Shown: positions 1 through 7,329 of the stretch, one piece after another
Position numbering within the stretch: position 1 is the first letter of the stretch
Layout of the letters: each line of letters starts with the position of its first letter
Source: Methylobacterium sp.
Lineage (GTDB): Bacteria; Pseudomonadota; Alphaproteobacteria; Rhizobiales; Beijerinckiaceae
NCBI GenBank assembly: GCA_021154065.1
Contig: JAJKJG010000228.1
Location: forward strand, 1-13,936
Length of the DNA stretch: 13,936 nucleotides
Reading direction: 5' to 3'
Made by a program: the position numbers and the translations under genes
The notes under the pieces: generated by a model
What the model was told of the DNA's origin: nothing
The model's database searches: none
Seen by the model: the letters and a program-made list of their open reading frames with translations, nothing else

Positions 1-557
1 CAGGGCAGCGTCGCCATCTCGGTCTTGTAGGTCTCGGGCGTCGGGTTGCCCCAGACCGGCTTCACCGAGCCGAACGGCACCGCGGTGTTCTCCGAGTGCC
101 CCCAGTTCATCATCACGCAGCCGGTCGCGCCCATGAGCGCGGAGATGCGCTGCTTCTCGTGCCGCGCCGGATGGTAGGACAGCTCCGAGAACGTGATCTT
201 CCCGACCGCGCTCCTGCCCTCGTATTCGTGAAAGGCGCCGGAGGCGACGTCGATCAGCTCGCCCGAGAGCCCGTCGGCAAGCGTCGGCACGCTGTGGCCG
301 AGCGTGTTCGCCTCGATCGCGATCTCGACCGGCGCGACGACGCGCATCTCCGCCGGCTCCGGAAAGCTCACGAGGCCCGACATCTCGAACACGCGCGCGG
401 CGACGCCCGCCTCGGTCAGCGCCGCGGCGCTGTACTCGGCCATGCGGCGCCCGTTCTCGGAGCCGGCGAGGCGCGACGGGATCGTGGTCGTGATGCGTTC
501 CACGTGCCCGCGGACCTCATCCGCCGACACGGCTCCGACGACGCGCTCCTCCGACAT
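1..557 (-). CDS. M28-family metallopeptidase, N-terminal part (runs off left edge)
   Basis: The minus strand is open from an ATG at 557 to the window edge, giving about 185 residues with no stop. The protein begins MSEERVVGAVSADEVRGHVE and continues with 'SRLAGSENGRRMAEYSAAAL', the cap region seen at the start of M28 aminopeptidases (the 'R.aGs.g...a..yi...l...G' pattern). It then shows a PA-like segment: 'GEL.DV..G', 'VGKITF', and 'RISALMGATGCVMMNW', which matches the usual 'A...GA.gvi..n' turn. The zinc-binding catalytic part would lie beyond the edge, so activity cannot be judged. A cytoplasmic location is suggested because no signal peptide is visible. An in-frame TAG lies just upstream of two GTG codons, so the start is limited to 557 or slightly upstream. 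It is divergent from hyuBA, and M28-like peptidases and hydantoinases can share amide-catabolism loci. Family call fairly sure; substrate unknown. Confidence 0.72.
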   Translation of the reverse strand, partial: MSEERVVGAVSADEVRGHVERITTTIPSRLAGSENGRRMAEYSAAALTEAGVAARVFEMSGLVSFPEPAEMRVVAPVEIAIEANTLGHSVPTLADGLSGELIDVASGAFHEYEGRSAVGKITFSELSYHPARHEKQRISALMGATGCVMMNWGHSENTAVPFGSVKPVWGNPTPETYKTEMATLP

Positions 558-675
558 GCCCCGATGCACCACCCGCTACCCTCTTGCATTCGGGCGCGAA
601 AAAACCTTGAAGTCAACGCGTCCGACGCCTGCCGTTCCGATTTCCAAGATCCGCTGAACCAACGATAGGTGGTGC
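558..675. promoter_or_regulatory. Divergent intergenic region, M28 peptidase / hyuB
   Basis: This 118-bp gap separates two divergent genes and must hold both promoters. A TTGACT hexamer on the minus strand (617 to 612) could be a -35 for the peptidase, but the bases about 17 nt downstream are a poor -10. No convincing promoter was seen for hyuB. An A-run at 600-605 is the only AT-rich stretch. No dyad operator was recognised. Confidence 0.3.
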
Positions 676-2466
676 ATGCCGGACGCAATGCACGCAGGAG
701 AGCGCGCGACCTTGTCCGATCCGGTCACGCTGCAGATCGTGCGCGGCGCGCTGAGGGCGGCTCAGAGCGAGATGGAGGCGCTGATCGAGCGCACGGCGAT
801 GTCGCCTTTCATCCGTGAAAAGAAGGACTTCTACGCTGCCCTGTTCGATGCCCATGGGCAGCTCGTCGTCGGCTCGAACCTGCCGGTGTTCGGCGACGTG
901 ATCGCGCCGATCCTCGAGCACTACCCGCGCGAGACGATGAGGCCCGGCGACATCTATTGGTTCAATGATTGCTACGCCTCGCGCGGTGCCGTCTCCCACT
1001 CGCCGGACCAGGTCTTCGTGGCGCCGGTGTTCGCCGACGGAGAGCTCTCGGCCTTCGCGCAGTCCTGGGCCCATTTCAACGACATCGGCGGCATGCGCCC
1101 CGGCTCGCTTTCGCCCGATTGCACCGAGATCTACCAGGAAGGCATCATCGTGCCGCCGGTGCGCGTTGCGCGCGAAGGCGTGATGGTCGACGAGCTGCTG
1201 CGCCTTTTCTTCCGCAACTCACGCTTCCCCGAGATGGTGAGGGGCGACACGCGCGCCTCGATTGCCGCGATCCGGCTCGGCGAGCGCCGCCTCGTGGAGC
1301 TATTCGAGCGCTTCGGCCGCGCCAAGGTCGCCGACACCTTCGCGGCGCTTCTCGACGAGACCGAGCGCGAGCTGCGCGCGAAGCTGCGCGCTCTGCTTCC
1401 GTTGGGGGAACACCGTTTCACCGACCGCGTCGACAGCGACGGCCACGGCACCGGTCCCATCCGCCTGCGCTATCGCCTCGACGTCACGGCCGAGCGCATC
1501 ACGCTCGACACGAGCGAGAGCGACGACCAGGTCAAGGGGCCGGTCAACTTTCTGATGAGCCCGCCCGTCCCGGCGATGGTGTTCGGCTCCTACCTTTTGG
1601 GGGAAGGCTCCAGCCTGTTGAACGCCGGCGTCGAGCGTGTGATCGACGAGGTGATTCTGCGCGAGGGCTCCGTGCTGCAGCCGAGATTTCCGGCGCCGCT
1701 CGGCATGCGCGGAGTCACGATGATGCGGAACATGGCGGCCTGCCTCGGCCTTCTCAACGTCGCGGCGGGCGGCAAGGCGATGGCGGCTCACAGCGCCTAC
1801 GTCATCTGGTACCTGCGCGGCCGCAAGGACGACGGCGAGCTCTTCCTGCTGTCCGATGGGCTCGCCGTCGGCTACGGCGCCCGCCCGACCTCCGACGGCA
1901 ACGACGCCGTCTACCTCGTCGCGCAGGAGAACTTCCCATCGGAGTTCCTCGACTCGGTCTTCCCGGTGCGCGTGCGAAGCTATGCGATCAACCCGGATAC
2001 CGGCGGGCCGGGACGCTGGCGCGGCGGCTGCGGGCTTATCCGCGAGGTCGAGGTGCTGGCGCCCGAGGCCATGGTTTCGATGCGCATCGATACCGTCGAG
2101 AATCCGCCCTGGGGCGTGGCCGGCGGTCACGCCGCGGGAAGCGGGCGCTGCGTCGTCAACCCGGGTCGCAGCGACGAGCGTGTCCTCAAGCCCTTGAGCG
2201 ACGGCAACATCGTTTTCCGCGGCGATGTCGTGCGGGTCGAGACCGGTGGCGGCGGCGGTTGGGGGCATCCCTTCGATCGCGAGCCCGAGCGCGTGCTGGC
2301 GGATGTCCAGACCGGCTTCGTGAGCCGCGCCAAGGCGGAGGAGGATTACGGCGTGGTGCTGACCCGGGACATCGCGGTCGATGCTGCGGCGACGCGCGAG
2401 CGGCGCTCGGCCCGCCCGGTGGCGAAACTCTTCCACCGCCACGGCTACCAGGACGCGCTCGATTGA
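676..2466 (+). CDS. hyuB: Hydantoinase B / 5-oxoprolinase family, beta subunit
   Basis: HyuB is the partner of HyuA in ATP-dependent opening of hydantoin or 5-oxoproline-type rings in the cytoplasm. Family landmarks are present: 'VTLQIVRGALRAAQSEME' at the N-terminus, 'FIREKKDFYAALFDAHGQLV', 'SHSPDQVFVAPVF' (the usual '.H.pD' position), 'AHFNDIGGMRPGS' (family AHH.DiGG..pGs), and the glycine-rich C-terminus 'ETGGGGGWGHPFDREPE' followed by 'V..D...GFVS...A...YGV'. From ATG 676 it has 596 residues, close to normal. The start is uncertain. ATG 676 has AGGTGG only 3 nt away. TTG 712 is preceded by AGGAGAG (696-702) at 9 nt and would give 'LSDPVTLQIV', which matches where relatives usually begin, so 712 may be the true start (584 aa). 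The stop overlaps hyuA by one base, implying translational coupling. Confidence 0.93.
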   Translation: MPDAMHAGERATLSDPVTLQIVRGALRAAQSEMEALIERTAMSPFIREKKDFYAALFDAHGQLVVGSNLPVFGDVIAPILEHYPRETMRPGDIYWFNDCYASRGAVSHSPDQVFVAPVFADGELSAFAQSWAHFNDIGGMRPGSLSPDCTEIYQEGIIVPPVRVAREGVMVDELLRLFFRNSRFPEMVRGDTRASIAAIRLGERRLVELFERFGRAKVADTFAALLDETERELRAKLRALLPLGEHRFTDRVDSDGHGTGPIRLRYRLDVTAERITLDTSESDDQVKGPVNFLMSPPVPAMVFGSYLLGEGSSLLNAGVERVIDEVILREGSVLQPRFPAPLGMRGVTMMRNMAACLGLLNVAAGGKAMAAHSAYVIWYLRGRKDDGELFLLSDGLAVGYGARPTSDGNDAVYLVAQENFPSEFLDSVFPVRVRSYAINPDTGGPGRWRGGCGLIREVEVLAPEAMVSMRIDTVENPPWGVAGGHAAGSGRCVVNPGRSDERVLKPLSDGNIVFRGDVVRVETGGGGGWGHPFDREPERVLADVQTGFVSRAKAEEDYGVVLTRDIAVDAAATRERRSARPVAKLFHRHGYQDALD

Positions 2467-4535
2467 TGGCAGCACCGGATAGCGCGCCGGCCGTCGTGAT
2501 CGGCATCGACACCGGCGGAACCTTCACCGACGTCACGCTTCTCGACCCGCGCACCGGCGGCGTCGCGAACGCGAAGGTAGCCTCGACTCCCGCCGACCCC
2601 TCGCAAGCCTTCGGAGAAGCTCTCGCGGCGATCCTGCGCACGTGCGGGCTCGCCGGGGCGGATGTCGCGCGCGTGCTGCACGGCACGACGGTCGCCACCA
2701 ACCTGATCCTCGAAGGCAAGGGCGCGCCGGCTGCGCTCATCACCACCAAGGGCTTTCGATACGTGCTCGAGATCGGCCGCCAGGACGTGCCGCGGCGCTC
2801 GAGCCTGTTCGCCTGGATCAAGCCGAAACGGCCGGTGTCGCCGGCGCATATCTTCGAGGTCGCCGGGCGCATCGAGCCGAACGGCGCCGAGCTCGAGCCG
2901 CTGAACGAGGCGGAGGTGCGCGACGCGGCGCGCGCGATCCGCCAGGCCGGCATCGGCGCGGTCGGCATCGTTCTGCTGCACAGCTACGCCAACCCCGTCC
3001 ACGAGCGACGCGCCGCGGCGATCCTCGCGGAGGAGCATCCCGAGGCGCTGGTCTCGATCTCGAGCGAGGTGCTGCCGGTCTTCCGGGAGTACGAGCGCAG
3101 CATGACGACGGTGCTGAACGTCACCGTCATGCCGGTTGTCGCGGCCTATGTGGCGCGGCTCGATCGCCGCATCGAGGAGCGCGGCATCGCGTCACCGCTC
3201 CTGCTCATGAAGTCGAGCGGCGGCGTCACGAGCGCGCGCAGCGTGCGCAAGGCGCCGATCGAGACGGCGCTCTCCGGCCCGGCAGCCGGCGCGGTCGGCG
3301 CGAGCTTCATCGGCGCGAGCGCCGGGCTGAAGGACCTCATCGGCATCGACATCGGCGGCACCTCGGCCGATGTCACCCTGATCCACAATGGCCAGCCGGG
3401 GCTGACGATGAGCGGCCAGGTCGCCGGCTGGCCGGTCGGCCTGCCGATGGTCGATCTCGTTACCATCGGGGCGGGCGGCGGCTCGATCGCGCGCGTCTCG
3501 GCGACCGGCGCGCTGACCGTCGGTCCGGCGAGCGCCGGCGCCGATCCGGGACCCGCCTGCTATGCGCGCGGCGGTGACGAACCGACCGTCACCGACGCGC
3601 ATCTTGTGCTCGGGCATCTGCCGCCGTTCCTGCTCGGCGGCAGCTTCGCCCTCGACGCGGAGGCGGCGCATCGCGCCGTGCGCCGGCGCGTCGCAGAGCC
3701 GCTCGGCATGAGCGTCGATGCCGCCGCGCGCGGCATCCTTTCGATCGTCGACAACCACATGGTCGGCACGATCCGGCTCGTCTCGGTCGAACGCGGCCAT
3801 GATCCGCGCGAGTTCGCGCTCCTGCCGTTCGGCGGCGCAGGCCCGCTGCACGGGGGGTCGCTGGCGCGCCTTCTAGGCATGCGGACCGTGCTGGTGCCGC
3901 CCAATCCGGGCGTGCTTTCGGCCTTGGGGCTGTTGGTGTCCAACCTGAAAGCGGAGTTCGCGCGCACTGCGTTGCAGCGGGCCGGCGCCATCGACCTGGC
4001 GCTCGTCCGGCGCGTTTTCGCCGAGCTCGAGGCAGAAGCGATGGCCTGGTTCGAGGCCGAGCGCGTCCCGGAACCTGCCCGGCGGATCCGCCGGCAGGCG
4101 AGCCTGCGCTATCAGCACCAGGGCTTCGAGCTCTTCGTGCCGTGGGACGCAGGCGAGGTCACGCAAGCCGCGATGGCCGAGACCGTCCGCAGCTTCCATC
4201 GCATGCACGAGCGGCTTTACACCTTCGCTCAGGAGGACACGCCGGTCGAGATGGTGACGCTCAGCATCGCGGCCGAGGGCGTGTTTCCGCCGCCGAAGCT
4301 GGAGGAGCTCGCGTCCGGCGGCGCGCCGGCGGACGCGATCACCGCGCATCAGACGATGCGCCTCGAGGGCGGTCCGGTCCGATGCCCGGTCTACGAGCGC
4401 TCACGTTTGGCGGCCGGCGCGGAGATCCACGGTCCGGCCATCGTCACGCAGCTCGATTCGACGACGCTGCTCCTGCCCGAGCACGTCGCAACGGTCGACC
4501 GTTTCGGCAGCCTTGTCGTAACCGAGCGCGGCTGA
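2466..4535 (+). CDS. hyuA: Hydantoinase A / 5-oxoprolinase family, ATP-binding alpha subunit
   Basis: This is the ATP-dependent subunit of the hydantoinase/oxoprolinase pair, 689 residues, a normal family length. The N-terminal domain has an actin-like phosphate-binding motif, DTGGTFTDV at residues 15-23, then HGTTVATNLILE at 72-83. The second phosphate motif, GIDIGGTSADV, is at 293-303 after 'ALSGPAAGAVGA'. Further family signatures are 'GAGGGSIA', 'GPxSAGADPGPACYARGG', 'LLPFGGAGPLHG' and 'PPNPGVLSALGLL'. The C-terminal domain follows ('LRYQHQGFELFVPW'). The ATG at 2466 overlaps the hyuB stop (TGATG), so the two are co-translated. The same frame stays open far upstream to 969, but that part is inside hyuB and is not coding. 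The preferred substrate (hydantoin, N-methylhydantoin, oxoproline or another cyclic amide) cannot be told from sequence. A palindromic repeat follows the stop directly. Confidence 0.95.
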   Translation: MAAPDSAPAVVIGIDTGGTFTDVTLLDPRTGGVANAKVASTPADPSQAFGEALAAILRTCGLAGADVARVLHGTTVATNLILEGKGAPAALITTKGFRYVLEIGRQDVPRRSSLFAWIKPKRPVSPAHIFEVAGRIEPNGAELEPLNEAEVRDAARAIRQAGIGAVGIVLLHSYANPVHERRAAAILAEEHPEALVSISSEVLPVFREYERSMTTVLNVTVMPVVAAYVARLDRRIEERGIASPLLLMKSSGGVTSARSVRKAPIETALSGPAAGAVGASFIGASAGLKDLIGIDIGGTSADVTLIHNGQPGLTMSGQVAGWPVGLPMVDLVTIGAGGGSIARVSATGALTVGPASAGADPGPACYARGGDEPTVTDAHLVLGHLPPFLLGGSFALDAEAAHRAVRRRVAEPLGMSVDAAARGILSIVDNHMVGTIRLVSVERGHDPREFALLPFGGAGPLHGGSLARLLGMRTVLVPPNPGVLSALGLLVSNLKAEFARTALQRAGAIDLALVRRVFAELEAEAMAWFEAERVPEPARRIRRQASLRYQHQGFELFVPWDAGEVTQAAMAETVRSFHRMHERLYTFAQEDTPVEMVTLSIAAEGVFPPPKLEELASGGAPADAITAHQTMRLEGGPVRCPVYERSRLAAGAEIHGPAIVTQLDSTTLLLPEHVATVDRFGSLVVTERG

Positions 4536-4536
4536 A

Positions 4537-4581
4537 GCATGATCCCGAACAGTGGCTACCGGTTTTCGGAAAAGATCATGC
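4537..4581. repeat. Rhizobiales-type palindromic repeat, likely bidirectional terminator
   Basis: This 45-bp imperfect palindrome has perfect 8-bp ends: GCATGATC at 4537-4544 and GATCATGC at 4574-4581. Inner segments CCGAA and TTCGG also pair. It starts one base after the hyuA stop and ends 16 bp from the stop of the convergent tctC-like gene. The sequence strongly resembles a palindrome I know as highly repeated in Bradyrhizobium-like genomes (recalled, not searched). With no other hairpin in this convergent gap, it probably terminates both transcripts. Confidence 0.75.
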
Positions 4582-4597
4582 CCTAACTGGCGCGCGC

Positions 4598-5569
4598 CTA
4601 TTGCTCCGCGGTGATGCCGGCCGCCTTGACGATCTCGCGGTAGCTTGCCACCTCGCTCGCGACGAGCTGCCCGAGCTGGTCGGGCGTCATCGGTTCGACG
4701 ACGATGCCGAGCTTGTCGAGAATATCGTGCACCTCAGGCTCGGCGAGGGCCTTCCTGGCTTCCGCATTCAAACGCTGGATGATGCTGTCCGGCGTGCCGG
4801 CCGGCGCGAACAGCCCCGACCATACCGTTCGGACGATCGGATAGCCGAGCTCGTTATAAGTGGGAACGTCCGGAAGCAGGGGCGCACGGTCCTTGGAGCT
4901 GACCGCCAATGCGCGAAGCCGTCCCTCCTGAACCATGGCTGCGACGACTTCGGGCTGCGCGATCGTCATCGGCACGTGGCCGGCGAGCACGTCGTTGAAA
5001 ACCGGACCGGCTCCCCGATAGGGCACGATGGCGACATCAATGTTGGCCTGACGCTTGAACAGCTCGAACGTTATCCGGCTGGCGGTCGCCGCGCCCGGAG
5101 AGGCATACCACGGCTGGCCCGGGTTCTTGCGCACGTGATCGACGAGCTCCGCCAGCGTCTTTGCCGGAAAGCTGGGATTGACGATGAGCGCGGTCGGAGC
5201 TGCGCCGAGAAAGGCGATCGGCTTGAAATCCCGAAACACATCGAAGGAGAGGTCGCCATAGAGGCTCGGGTTGATCAGGAAGGGCGCGCTTCCGACGAAG
5301 AGCGTGTGCCCGTCCGGCGCCTGCTTTGCGACATGCGCCGGTGCGAGGTTTCCGTTCGCGCCGACACGGTTCTCGACGATGAAGCGATAGGGAAATGCCC
5401 GGCTGAGGCGATCGGCGATCAGCCGCGCGAGGATGTCCGGCTGGCCGCCCGGCGGCGTCGCGACGACAACGGTCACGATGCGCGTCGGGTAGCCTTGGGC
5501 GACGGCGGCCGTAGACGCGAGCGCCAGCACGCCCAACACCCATGCGAAGCGGTGAAGGATGTGCAACAT
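4598..5569 (-). CDS. TctC/Bug-family periplasmic solute-binding protein
   Basis: This is a periplasmic binding protein of the tripartite tricarboxylate transporter (TctC or Bug) family, which captures small carboxylates or related metabolites. It has 323 residues, normal for the family. A signal peptide is clear: a short basic start MLHILHRF, hydrophobic 'AWVLGVLALASTAAVAQ', then mature 'GYPTRIVTVVVATPPGGQPDILARL', matching the family's 'yP.kpi..vvp..pGG..D..aR'. Other landmarks are 'ENRVGANGNLAPAHVAKQAPDGHTL', 'LRALAVSSKDRAPLLPDVPTYNELGYP' and a final 'EVASYREIVKAAGI'. I chose ATG 5569 because it starts the signal peptide and has AGGG about 8 nt upstream; the frame stays open further upstream to 5821 but gives non-signal sequence overlapping the next gene. 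No TctA or TctB membrane subunit is in the window, which is common for orphan Bug proteins. It lies tail-to-tail with hyuA, so it may serve the same pathway (inference). Confidence 0.92.
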   Translation of the reverse strand: MLHILHRFAWVLGVLALASTAAVAQGYPTRIVTVVVATPPGGQPDILARLIADRLSRAFPYRFIVENRVGANGNLAPAHVAKQAPDGHTLFVGSAPFLINPSLYGDLSFDVFRDFKPIAFLGAAPTALIVNPSFPAKTLAELVDHVRKNPGQPWYASPGAATASRITFELFKRQANIDVAIVPYRGAGPVFNDVLAGHVPMTIAQPEVVAAMVQEGRLRALAVSSKDRAPLLPDVPTYNELGYPIVRTVWSGLFAPAGTPDSIIQRLNAEARKALAEPEVHDILDKLGIVVEPMTPDQLGQLVASEVASYREIVKAAGITAEQ

Positions 5570-5608
5570 GATTGTGCCCTGAACCGGCGCTGACGCGGGA
5601 GGCGCGCA

Positions 5609-5637
5609 GGATGACCGTCCGTCGATCACGCTGTCAA
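5609..5637 (-). promoter_or_regulatory. Candidate sigma70 promoter for the tctC-like gene
   Basis: On the minus strand a perfect TTGACA (5637-5632) is followed 17 nt later by TCATCC (5614-5609), a weak -10. It sits 40 bp upstream of the tctC-like ATG within the 112-bp divergent gap. The -35 is good and the -10 poor, so this is tentative. Confidence 0.3.
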
Positions 5638-5681
5638 CGGCAGTCTGCCCCGGCGCGATCGCTTTATGATCGGCGAAATCT

Positions 5682-6299
5682 ATGCTGAAGGACGAGCGCG
5701 TCATCGTCACTCCGGCCTGGGGCTCCGCAATGGCAAAACTTCGCGAGGTCGACCTCGAAACGAACCCCGAGATCGCCGAGGCCTTCAAGCGGCTCGAGGC
5801 AAGCCGCGGCTGGATTTCCAATCTGATGCGCTCGATCGCCCATGCCCCCGAAGGGCTGCAGCGATACCAGGCCCTCGGGCATTACGCGCGCTACGACACC
5901 GACTTGACCGAAGCCCAGAAGGAGCTCGTCGTCTGCGCGACGGTGCGCAACGTCTCCTATGGCTGGGAGCATCACGCGCCGCTCGCAAAGCAATGCGGCG
6001 TGACGGACGGCCAACTGGCGCTGTTGAAGGCAGGCGAGGTTCCGCCCGACCTCCCGCCGAACGATCAGGCGCTCTGCCGATTTACGTTCGAGTTCAGCTC
6101 GTTCAAAGGCGTACGGCAGGAAACCGCAACGGAGCTTCTCCGACACTTCACAGAGCGCCAGATCGTCGACATGGCGCTGATCAGCGCCTTCTATCTCTCG
6201 GCCGGCGCCCTGATCATCGGCTTCGACGTCGAGCTCGAAGGTCCGGATGCACTGCGCCGCGAGCAGGACTGGCAGCGCCAAAAGCTGCAGGGGGCTTAG
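5682..6299 (+). CDS. Carboxymuconolactone decarboxylase (AhpD-like fold) family protein
   Basis: The 205-residue product is mostly helical. Its core 'LTEAQKELVVCATVRNVSYGWEHHAPLAKQCGVTD', at about residues 75-109, matches the carboxymuconolactone-decarboxylase family pattern (RE...l.va...n..yew..H...a...G). The conserved E-x-x-H-type acid and histidine cluster (Glu96, His97, His98) is present. The CxxC of peroxidatic AhpD proteins is absent: the only cysteines in this region are Cys85 and Cys105. A peroxidase role is therefore unlikely; a lyase or decarboxylase role on a ring-derived acid is possible but unproven. ATG 5682 lacks a clear Shine-Dalgarno. ATG 5730 (residue 17, MAKLREVDLE) is a reasonable alternative. 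It is divergent from the TctC gene, suggesting a shared catabolic unit. Confidence 0.85.
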   Translation: MLKDERVIVTPAWGSAMAKLREVDLETNPEIAEAFKRLEASRGWISNLMRSIAHAPEGLQRYQALGHYARYDTDLTEAQKELVVCATVRNVSYGWEHHAPLAKQCGVTDGQLALLKAGEVPPDLPPNDQALCRFTFEFSSFKGVRQETATELLRHFTERQIVDMALISAFYLSAGALIIGFDVELEGPDALRREQDWQRQKLQGA

Positions 6300-6359
6300 A
6301 CGAGGTCGGTAACCGTCGCACGAGAGAGTAGAGGCGAAGGTGCGCAGGGGGGCTGCCGG

Positions 6360-7250
6360 ATGGCGCTGAGGGAGTTCGATGTTCACGGTGAAGAGATCAG
6401 CGACGAGGAGACCGAGGAGATCGTCAAGCCGGGCGACCCCCGTCGCTCTTTGGTCCGCTACCGCCCCGACGGCAGTGAGCTGTTCGTCAGCGCCAGGATC
6501 AATCTGCCGCTCCTGAGGGCTGCGGTTGCTCTTCCCGTCCTCCTTCTCAAGCCGTCTTCCCGCGACGACGAGGTGCTCAAACCCAATGATCCGGCTCTCG
6601 AGGCGGCCGGCGGCTGGGACCTGCTTGCACCTGAAGGGTCGCGGCGGAACTGGGGGTTCTTGGAAAGGATCTGCGAAGATCTGGCTGAGGCGTCCGTGCC
6701 CGCCTGCTACCTGGCCGAGCAGCATGGCGCGAACCGGCGCGATTTCTACTTCGTCACCGAGGACGTCGCCGGCCTGGAGCGGATCGCCCGCGCCGCGGCG
6801 GAAGCGCTGTCCTTTCCGCTGGCGATCGAGCGAGGCGGCCTCGCCGAGGTCGCGCCGATCATTCTTCCGACGGAGGCGATCGGCGAACTCGGCCTCGAGG
6901 TCGCGGCCGATGCCCGCGTCCGCCCGACGCGGTTCGAATTCTGGGGCGCCGATACCTCGCTGACGAGGCTCCGGGCCGAACTTGAGGGGCGCGGCTACCG
7001 GTACGCCGGGCTCGATCGGGGCGTCATGGAACTGCGGATGATCAAGCCGGTGCCGATCGACGGGCCGGGCTTCCTGTCGGTGCTGAAGGAGATCGCTCCC
7101 TTGGCGCGCTCGCTCGGCTGCAGCTATCGCGGCACGGAGACCATCGCGGGCTCCGACCAGTTCGCCCTCAACCGGCCCCTGCCCGACCGCTACGCTGCCG
7201 ATACGGCTCGAGGCGTCTTCGGCTGGTTTTTCGGCAAGAAGCGCCGGTAG
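6360..7250 (+). CDS. Putative DUF695 plus RraB-like two-domain protein
   Basis: The 296-residue soluble protein has no signal peptide or membrane segment. The N-terminal half has an acidic start followed by 'RRDFYFVTEDVAGLERIARAAAE' (about residues 122-144), which resembles DUF695 proteins. The C-terminal half, 'RPTRFEFWGADTSLTRLRAELEGRGY', then 'GVMELRMIKPVPIDGPGFLSVL' and 'GCSYRGTET', resembles the RraB family, whose founding member inhibits RNase E. DUF695-like and RraB-like units are known to occur together, but this assignment is from pattern memory and is moderate. A G-rich run (GGGGGG) about 8 nt before ATG 6360 is a plausible ribosome site. It lies 60 bp after the CMD-like gene and 79 bp before arsR, with no clear link to either. 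A role in RNA turnover would be inference only. Confidence 0.7.
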   Translation: MALREFDVHGEEISDEETEEIVKPGDPRRSLVRYRPDGSELFVSARINLPLLRAAVALPVLLLKPSSRDDEVLKPNDPALEAAGGWDLLAPEGSRRNWGFLERICEDLAEASVPACYLAEQHGANRRDFYFVTEDVAGLERIARAAAEALSFPLAIERGGLAEVAPIILPTEAIGELGLEVAADARVRPTRFEFWGADTSLTRLRAELEGRGYRYAGLDRGVMELRMIKPVPIDGPGFLSVLKEIAPLARSLGCSYRGTETIAGSDQFALNRPLPDRYAADTARGVFGWFFGKKRR

Positions 7251-7269
7251 CCGGTTGACGCTTGAAAGA

Positions 7270-7289
7270 ATTTCGAATTCTCTCGAAAT
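7270..7289. promoter_or_regulatory. ArsR-type operator dyad upstream of arsR
   Basis: A perfect inverted repeat, ATTTCGA (7270-7276), 6-nt spacer, TCGAAAT (7283-7289), sits in the only AT-rich patch of this region. It ends 5 bp upstream of the arsR -35 hexamer. Position and AT-rich dyad shape fit autorepression by an ArsR-family dimer. The binding itself is inferred. Confidence 0.6.
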
Positions 7290-7294
7290 ATCGC

Positions 7295-7323
7295 TTGACG
7301 CCCGCCCGCGCCGGCGTCATGTT
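7295..7323 (+). promoter_or_regulatory. Candidate promoter of arsR (possibly leaderless transcript)
   Basis: TTGACG at 7295-7300 is followed after 17 nt by CATGTT at 7318-7323, a weak -10. Transcription would then begin at about 7330, which is the arsR ATG itself. No Shine-Dalgarno sequence lies upstream of that ATG, so a leaderless mRNA is consistent. The -35 is good; the -10 matches only three consensus positions. Confidence 0.4.
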
Positions 7324-7329
7324 AGTTCC

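Noticed and set aside
969..2465. Upstream extension of the hyuA frame
   Set aside because: It lies wholly within hyuB, is Arg-rich, and the HyuA fold begins right after ATG 2466.
1300..2475. A 391-residue minus-strand open frame antisense to hyuB
   Set aside because: Shadow of a well-supported hydantoinase B gene, with no motif of its own.
5570..5821. N-terminal extension of the tctC-like gene to 5821
   Set aside because: It would put a non-signal sequence before a clear signal peptide and overlap the divergent CMD-like gene.
5664..6725. A 353-residue minus-strand open frame spanning two plus-strand genes
   Set aside because: It crosses a gene boundary on the other strand, has no family features, and overlaps two supported genes.
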